27,597 bases of DNA, taken from the NCBI GenBank assembly GCA_002633005.1, contig NMRA01000262.1, positions 226,521 to 254,117 of the forward strand, read 5' to 3'. Every line of letters starts with the position of its first letter. The stretch's first letter is position 1. The notes beneath the pieces were generated by a model that worked only from the letters and a program-made list of their open reading frames with translations, made no database searches and was not told where the DNA came from. Positions 21,309-27,597 of this stretch are shown piece by piece. The position numbers and the translations under genes were made by a program. The stretch comes from Phoronis australis (lineage: Eukaryota; Phoronida; Phoronidae).

Positions 21309-22639
21309 ATATGACCCTTATTCTGTCACACACCCATCAGATCGCCACATAAAGCTTCACGTGACCTAAGGCTTCTGCATTCCTCAGAAACCCACAACAT
21401 TTACCCACAATGCTTCATATCCAACTAGCGCATTTTTCACCCTCATTTTCATATCACGTGTTTAATTCTTCCTTTTACACCAGTCAGTATTGCTTTCCGT
21501 GTAAATGTGACCATCATCATCTTCTTGATGCCAGATAGCACAACCTCCTAATATTCCTGAACGTGGGGGGCTGATTAATTGTCTACTTTTCTAACATTTG
21601 AAAGCTTTAGGAAAAGAATGAGTTTTTCATTTATTCTCATCACTTCCATCAACAGCACTTACTGATAATAGTATGTATTTTTAGTTATGAACGCCCTGTA
21701 TGAATTACTTGCTGTTTATGTTTTCTTTCTCAAGTCTGGCTGTGATGCCTGATATGCATGAAATTACGAAATGGTGTATCTGTCGTTTTAACTTCTCTGA
21801 TGGTGAATTTCACTTGCACGTCACGGACATTCTGCAGAGCTCAATTGTCACGACAGGGAATTCTAGCTCATTTTGTACGATTATTTTTCACCTGTACTTT
21901 ATAAAACACCTGGCTGGTCCCAGGGCCTGATGTGCTACACGTAAGCCTGCTTACTTGTTTACTTTATAGATAGTGAAGTGAATCTGGTGTTTACAAGGAT
22001 TTCCTCAAGCCATGACTCATCTTCACCATTTCATGTACCTATGTTGTAGCAGGCTGTAAAAGTGTCAAAACATCCCAGTCATGTTGTTTCCAACTTTGAC
22101 TAAACATCAGCCATTTCTGGTTTGTGTGTGTGGGTGTGGGGTGTTAGTGTGTTTGTGGTCAAAGGGGACTGATGGTGGAGACCAGCTCTGTGGCATTGAC
22201 CACAGTTGTCAGGAAGCACAATACTGGCTGTGGCAACTAGCATTAGTCCACCTCTACCCAAGTGCTGGTGGGTTTCTGTGTTTACAACAGGAAATCTTTA
22301 TCTTCTGAATTACATAAGATACTTGAATAAGAACAGTATAGTATTTCAGATGTGGATGGCAATATTACACAGCCTTAGTGCTTGTCAATTGTCCACATAT
22401 ATGTAGAGAACAGGAAGTCTTCAACATGACCATTTTATGTATCATAAGAAACAATTTGTCACATGGTGTTGTTTGAGTATCTAAATGTTCATGCTGATGA
22501 GGCATGGTGTTATTCAATCTTTAACCAAACAATTACCCTGTTCAACAATGTTCAACTTCCTATTGTTTAGGCAAACCTTTATTAGTCACTTCACTGTCTG
22601 TTTGAAAGAGCAATAAAGAAATTTATATGAATGGAGTCC

Positions 22640-22970
22640 AAAGCGTATTAAGTGCTCGACACCTACCTTGACGCCAAGTCACATTTAGCAACTTAGCGAA
22701 AATCACACATACGGCATACCTCTTCAATTTCTCCCCATAAAAAATATGTACGATTCAATCTCTAACTCAATTCGTTCTCCCAAGGAAAATAGAATGCATC
22801 GATTGGCATAAATTGGAAGCGCCTGTTTCACCGATATTGTATGATTTTTGTCGAACAATTCCGACTTCCGTGTGTTTACTTCCGGTTGTAATTTAAGTGT
22901 CTTTGATGTGTGCTATGGTGGCACTATGCCCTGATATTACAATGTAATCGGAAAAATTATGAACCAAAGG
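22640..22970. promoter_or_regulatory. CpG-rich intronic patch with ETS sites, possible alternative promoter
   Basis: I count about 15 CpG in some 310 bp, far more than in the flanking intron. The - strand carries ACCGGAAGT (22878-22886), a consensus ETS/GABP site, and a second CGGAAGT core at 22863-22869. Donor-like sequences point outward on both sides: CAAG|GTAGGTGT on the - strand (exon edge 22667) and CAAAG|GTATGA on the + strand (near 22968). No long coding frame is present. This would fit a bidirectional promoter with non-coding first exons, or a decayed CpG-rich transposon. Confidence 0.3.
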
Positions 22971-23542
22971 TATGAAATCTAGGAAAAGTGCTATGAATTA
23001 AAAGTTTGAAAGTCAACACCAACTTTATAATGAATTTTGGGGAAATTATTGTCTGATTTTGGTAGGCCTACTAGTGACTAAGGAATTTTCCCAGGTTGCC
23101 AAACACAATCTGAAATCACTTTGGCGTGCTGAAGGTCGTCAAATGGAGCACTGATATTGAAACTCAAAATTGAAACGAACAGCTCACTCCATAATTAAGG
23201 AATGTATCACTTCTTCTATTTAAGAATCAGAAAAGCTGAACTTTTCACCATTTATGGTTTATTTATAGACAAAGTTAATTTATATTTCTTTGATAAGAAC
23301 CTGTTGTTTTAAAAAGATGAACATGTCTCCAAACTGTTGGGAAAACCAAATTGTTAAAAAATTATATTGACCTTCATGGGAAGTAAAGAATGAGTTCTTC
23401 ACAAGTATTGCCATATTATGGTAAAATCTTTAAAATAATTACCATGGATATGTTCCTTTCTTCGAACAGTGTTCACAACAGCTGCAAAACTTGAACATCT
23501 TGCTACATATGTTTCATGAAAGAAATGATGATTAGAAGTAAA

Positions 23543-23680
23543 ATTTCACTTGTCAGCCTAAATTAGTAAGATTGTACTGTATGTACTTTAAACCTGCTGC
23601 CACTGAGTATATTTCACTTGTCAGCCTAAATTAGTAGGATTTTATTGTATGTACTTTAAACCTACTGCCACTGAGTATAT
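23543..23680. repeat. 68 bp direct duplication
   Basis: ATTTCACTTGTCAGCCTAAA and the following bases through CACTGAGTAT are present at 23543 and again at 23611, with a few substitutions. Confidence 0.95.
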
Positions 23681-23746
23681 TTACAACTTGTTCTCAATGA
23701 TTCCACTACCTTTGCTGCTGTGTTTTTGATCTTCAATCTTATAAAC

Positions 23747-24228
23747 ACAGGGTGTTCCAAGATGTATTCAGATTTCAGTACAATGCTAGAATTGAGCTCC
23801 TGTGAATGGAGTCTACACTCCATTAGTCTGCCATGTTGAGAGTGAATAGTGGTATACATACACATCTATGGTCTTCCCAAGTGAATAAACCTTGCATTTA
23901 TTTTGCATTATTAAAGGAGAATGCCACATAAAACAATGTATTTTGTATCAATTTAGATGAGTAGTTCGACTCAGTAACAGCAAGTTCAGTTCTTTTTACT
24001 AGACACTAGTCGACACACGGAGGTGTTGAAATTAACCAATAATGTTGCAGGTTCTAACACATGGTGATGGTAACAAAATCTAATTAAATTGGGTGGCATT
24101 CTTCTTAGGAGGAAACTCTTTTTTAGTAACCTCCTGTTTATAAATTTGAACCAATAGCTTTGTTGCCTAGTCAATAACAATGCAGTTATTGTCATCGAGA
24201 TGTGAATACATATTTTGGAACACCCTGT
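23747..24228. mobile_element. Mariner-like MITE, 482 bp
   Basis: ACAGGGTGTTCCAAGAT at the left is inverted at the right as ATATTTTGGAACACCCTGT. Similarity extends inward (GTATTCAGAT versus GTATTCACAT after a 2 bp gap), giving arms of about 28 bp. ACAGGGTGTTCCAAAA is typical of Tc1/mariner-type ends. The right flank begins AT after CCCTGT; the left flank AAAC does not keep the expected TA, so the duplication is decayed or the left end shifted. It carries no recognisable transposase, though a - strand frame (23986-24252) fills the right half. A perfect 8 bp hairpin AATGGAGT/ACTCCATT is at 23805-23824. It sits inside the FAK intron. Confidence 0.72.
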
Positions 24229-24659
24229 ATAATACTTAGCACTGTCCACCACAGTAAGTCCCTTGATAAAATTAACCTAGCGGCCATTCATGTTGGGAGT
24301 TTCTGTGATTCACACAGACATTTCAAAGTAATTGAATCGATCTGATAAATTATTCCGTGATTAAATGTGTTGTCTAACAAAAGGTGGCTTTCTATGTAAA
24401 TTCACTTGGACTTATGTTCTTGTCCACAAAACTGTTAATGTAAAATCTCAGGAATAAATAGTTGAATTAAGGTTATGTGGAAACATAAACAATGTCCAAA
24501 TTTGGTTAACTTCGAAACATCGGATTCATTCAAAACTGGGAATTGTGAAAATATTAAATTTTTGCATGAGGGACTATCAAAATTTGGATTTTTAAGACTT
24601 ATCGAAAAAAATCAAAAGTTTCGAGGAACAAAAGCAAACTGAAAATTTATAAAACTATT

Positions 24660-24800
24660 ACAGATTTTTTAGATTTCATTATTTTGCTATGAATGTACAT
24701 TTCCCTTTTACTAAATTTTATTATAAAGAAACGTTCACATGACTCAATTATGACAGATAGATAGTATAAAATTATACAGACTTTCTACGTGTATATATGA
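24660..24800 (+). repeat. Dispersed repeat family, copy 3
   Basis: It matches the copies at 1690-1870 and 9705-9880 in its core: AATGTACATTTCCCTTTTAC, then TTATAAAGAAACGTTCACAT, then GACTCAATTATG. It also shares AAATTATACRG downstream with copy 1. It is diverged and its ends are unresolved. Confidence 0.6.
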
Positions 24801-24852
24801 CTTTTACTGAGTAAAAATATATGTTTTTGTCATTTCAAAACTTCTCCATAGC

Positions 24853-24902
24853 TTTCTTGGCGTACAATAGTGAATTCTTTCTTGGCGTACTATAGTGAAT
24901 TC
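24853..24902. repeat. 25 bp duplication
   Basis: TTTCTTGGCGTACWATAGTG followed by AATTC occurs twice in tandem, with one mismatch. Confidence 0.95.
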
Positions 24903-26531
24903 TTTCCTAATGCTTGATGTATGTGTTGAGCATCTGGTAAGAATTTCTAGAAATTGATTTAATGCCTTGAATTTGTTTCCTTTGTTTGGTCTTTATCCAA
25001 CCTCAATTTCAACTACCGAGTAAGCCTGTTCAGCAACACTGTTTAGAGGCATTAAATGTTGCTTAAGGCAGATTGGCCTGTTAAAGGAAAAGGATATTAG
25101 TAAAATTATCATCAAAGTGGTGATCAATAAAAGTCATGTAATTTAATATGGAACCAATGTCTCTACTATTAATTAGAACACTGTCTTCATCTTGAAGTGT
25201 CTGTAACTAGCAACTGTCAGTCTCTTAAAGTTTATGTTTTCTGAAACAGGAGGTGGGGGTAATATATTCTTGTTATTCACATTACTTTGCCATTGTCATG
25301 GTTACGTGACCGTGTGTTTTTGTGAAGCCATTGATTTTTAATGGTAAAGTGCTGTGATTTTCCAAATCATGAGCTTTTTATATCAAAAATACGTTCAATT
25401 GTCAAGCACTATGTTGAGAATAATGTTGCTCTTGATTTAATTAAATTTAACTTAGAAAATGATAAAATCTTTAGTAAAAATTTTGAGCTATGGTTTTGAC
25501 ATTAAGAAGCCATGGTGCCAGAATGTTGAAACACTGTTAAAATCAGAACTCTTTCTCAAGATCAGTGTTTTGAAGTTTGGAATCATGAGCACTCAAACTA
25601 CTCGAGAGTCTTGATGGTCATGACTGCTGCTGAAATGTTCTCAAGTTTCCTTGTTTTGTTTAATTTCTCAATAGTAACTCAAAATTTATCTAAGATGCAA
25701 ATGAAAGGAATGTACAATATTTTGACACAGAATCTTGAAGTTAGTTAGTCTGTATTGACCATGTGATTCACTGTGGAGTCAAATCTAAGCCAGCAGGTCA
25801 CCTTCAGCCATTTTCACAAACTTTAGAATGTTCTGTCCACGAAAATGAATTTGAACCTTTTATTGATATAAAATAGGTTACAACTCAGATAAGGAAGGTT
25901 TTCTTTCCAAAGAACTGACAGTTGCTGATGTTATTGGATTCCATGTTCAGTGAATAAATGGCACGCTATGACTTAGTCAAAGTGTTGAGTATACTGGTCT
26001 CAACCACTAACCAACTGTCACTTCGTTCCAAATCCAGAACTTACTTCAGTATTGACTATGGAATATGGACTTTGAGATCAATTTGAGAATGGAAAGTTGT
26101 CTTTCAAAAGTTGACTATGCGTGACCTAAGGTGGGTTCATGTGCACTTTAACCATAATCAACTGGAATATAAACGTTAGTAGTGAAGTAACCATGTGAAT
26201 GATGTCTGCTCATCTATGGCTTAATCAAGACCAATATGTTGTATAACGTATGAATCTAATAAGCTACCAAGAAATTATAACAGTCTGTATATGGTATAAA
26301 AATTATTTTAGTAAATGCATACTTTGCATGCTTGGCTACAATTTGTTTATTATTTTGGCACTTGCTCATATTAATAAAAAATCTAACCATTTTACCAATA
26401 AACCTTTCAAAATGGTTACAGTTTTGACAGTTATGTAGTTTTTATTGAATTCGAAGAAATTTTACTGCGCCTTGAAGGCTACTGGTGCACAAAGTGAACA
26501 GTTTTGATATACAGTGTTCTGAATGTTTCAG

Positions 26532-26704
26532 ACAATACTTGAGCTGGTCATTGGTAAACTAGCTACTGGTGATCGGTTGGAGAATGCCTATGGCCTGTAC
26601 CTACGACACACAGGTACGCACGAGGGGTACTGGCTTCACCGTGAGATGACCATGTACCAGGTGAGGCAGAAGTATGAAGCCCTCTACCCCGATGATGATT
26701 GGAG
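26532..26704 (+). CDS. PTK2: Focal adhesion kinase homologue, second FERM F1 exon
   Basis: The exon follows TGAATGTTTCAG (phase 0) and ends TGGAG|GTGAGT, giving 57 codons plus two bases. It starts TILELVIGKLATGDR and contains YGLYLRHTGTHEGYWLHREM and VRQKYEALYPDDDW. This matches the FAK F1 lobe, where human FAK has YGFRLSHLRSEEVHWLHVDM and VREKYELAHPPEEW from memory. The WLH and VR.KYE motifs and a conserved W just before the exon end are the strongest markers. The phase-2 end (AG) predicts R or S next, fitting the YELRIRYL segment that should begin the following exon, which is not found in the remaining 0.9 kb. The frame is intact. Confidence 0.92.
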
Positions 26705-27078
26705 GTGAGTGATGGCAGCATGACTCCATTGAAGGAGTTGACGTGTGTCGTGGCATGAAGATACTGTTGAAATAATTTGGGTAATAGTTACTTGCAGAGG
26801 TCCAGAACTAGAGTTATCTACCCTGAATAACCGGTGTTGAACTGGCTCTCAAAATCCGGGACCCCTTAAGATACTATGTGATTATTTAGAATAGTCAAAA
26901 AATTAATTTTCTTTCAAAATTGGATGCTATATGGATGTTTATTTCACAAAGAATGTTTGGATCAAGAAATGTAGCTTATTGTGCGCAGCGCCATCTGCCA
27001 GTTATTGAGAAAGGCATCATGGCAGCCATACAGATGGTGAAAGGTTGATGCTTGAAAGTATTATATGTTTGGTTTTGG
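26705..27078 (+). other. Start of next FAK intron
   Basis: It begins GTGAGTGATGG. No further FAK exon was recognised to the end of the window. Confidence 0.75.
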
Positions 27079-27189
27079 ATGGAGATGTAAAATTTGTCAT
27101 CTCCGCACCATTTAAATGGAGATGTAAATTTTGTCATCTCAGCACCATTTGAATGGAGATATACAATTTGTCATCACCGCACCATTTTT
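27079..27189. repeat. 37 bp tandem repeat, 3 copies
   Basis: ATGGAGATGTAAAATTTGTC followed by ATCTCCGCACCATTTAA starts at 27079, 27116 and 27153. The copies differ by a few bases. Confidence 0.95.
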
Positions 27190-27373
27190 AAACAAAGCGA
27201 ACATTAAATGATTTATCTTCATTGAAAGTGCTACCTAAATGATGTTGTCTACAGAAACACGGGTTTGTGCAGGAAGCGAAATAGTAAAAGTGTTCGTCAA
27301 TGTTGTTAAATGTGAATTTACTGTCCTTTTCTAAGGGGAGGGTCATGCCTGTGTATGATCCATTCATCTTCTT
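27190..27373. other. Unique intronic DNA
   Basis: No feature was seen between the two arrays. Confidence 0.5.
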
Positions 27374-27597
27374 GGTCTGGCGTGGTATACACATGACTGG
27401 TCTGGCCTGGTATACACATGACTGTGGTCTGGCCTGGTATACACATGACTGTGGTCTGGCCTGGTATACACATGACTGTGGTCTGGCCTGGTATACACAT
27501 GACTATGGTCTGGCCTGGTATACACATGACTATGGTCTGGCCTGGTATACACATGACTGTGGTCTGGCCTGGTATACACATGACTGTGGTCTGGCCT
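27374..27597. repeat. 27 bp minisatellite, ~8 copies, cut by window edge
   Basis: The unit GGTCTGGCCTGGTATACACA followed by TGACTGT is repeated to the window end. The first copy lacks two bases and has GGCGTGG, and two copies have ACTAT in place of ACTGT. The period is a multiple of three, so - strand frames repeating MCIPGQTTV or YTRPDHSHV run through it; they are array by-products. Placed in a FAK intron. Confidence 0.95.

Larger units (their letters stand above)
19774..26531 (+). other. FAK intron, 6758 bp
   Basis: The two FAK exons join directly (GDATDIK then TILELV, as GDATDVR-GIIQKIV in vertebrate FAK), both at phase 0, so no coding exon is needed between them. The intron starts GTGAGT and ends TGAATGTTTCAG. 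It holds repeats, a mariner-like MITE and a CpG-rich patch, listed separately. A GT-rich run lies at about 22118-22160 and GTAGGCCTAC at 23062-23071. The region 20320-20480 contains weak inverted motifs (TTCTCACTT/AAGTGAGAA). Remaining open frames are not recognised. Confidence 0.85.

Noticed and set aside
27318-27581. Proline/glycine-containing repeat protein (MCIPGQTTV repeats) on the - strand
   Set aside because: It is a 27 bp minisatellite by-product inside a FAK intron; two - strand frames are open at the same time.

Overview
The window is eukaryotic nuclear DNA from an animal, most likely a marine invertebrate with a fairly large, AT-rich genome. It has split coding exons with GT-AG splice sites, an intron of nearly 6.8 kb, many minisatellite arrays, and ends of Helitron, hAT and mariner-type DNA transposons. 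The palindrome GTAGGCCTAC at 23062-23071 is common in echinoderm and hemichordate DNA, but it is weak evidence and I cannot name the species.

The only gene I recognise is a focal adhesion kinase (FAK/PTK2 family) homologue on the + strand. Two successive, phase-compatible exons are present (19558-19773 and 26532-26704). Together they encode the N-terminal extension and most of the F1 lobe of the FERM domain. The rest of the FERM domain, the kinase domain and the FAT domain lie beyond the right edge.

Left part (1-10.6 kb): tandem arrays with 60, 41, 26, 24 and 31 bp periods, an AT/GT microsatellite, and two sets of weaker exon candidates. One is a + strand internal exon (1975-2209). The other is a pair of - strand exons that splice in phase and end at a stop codon with an AATAAA downstream (7861 down to 7118). 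Their products are not recognised. A 150 bp piece of retrotransposon gag next to the only N of the window interrupts the 31 bp array.

Middle (10.6-17 kb): CpG-rich DNA holding a non-autonomous Helitron (10680-11934), a cluster of inverted repeats (12.67-13.09 kb) and hAT-type ends (13556-16012) that allow two readings. Visible CpG density falls from about 17-18 kb towards the FAK exons. This fits mosaic invertebrate methylation and suggests the FAK promoter lies in or near this block.

Right part (17-27.6 kb): a 30 bp minisatellite, a C-rich tract, the two FAK exons, and an intron containing a mariner-like MITE, a CpG-rich patch with ETS sites, a dispersed repeat copy and short duplications. 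It ends in 37 bp and 27 bp arrays. No RNA gene, CRISPR array or bacterial-type operon was seen. Most long open frames are by-products of repeat arrays whose period is a multiple of three.
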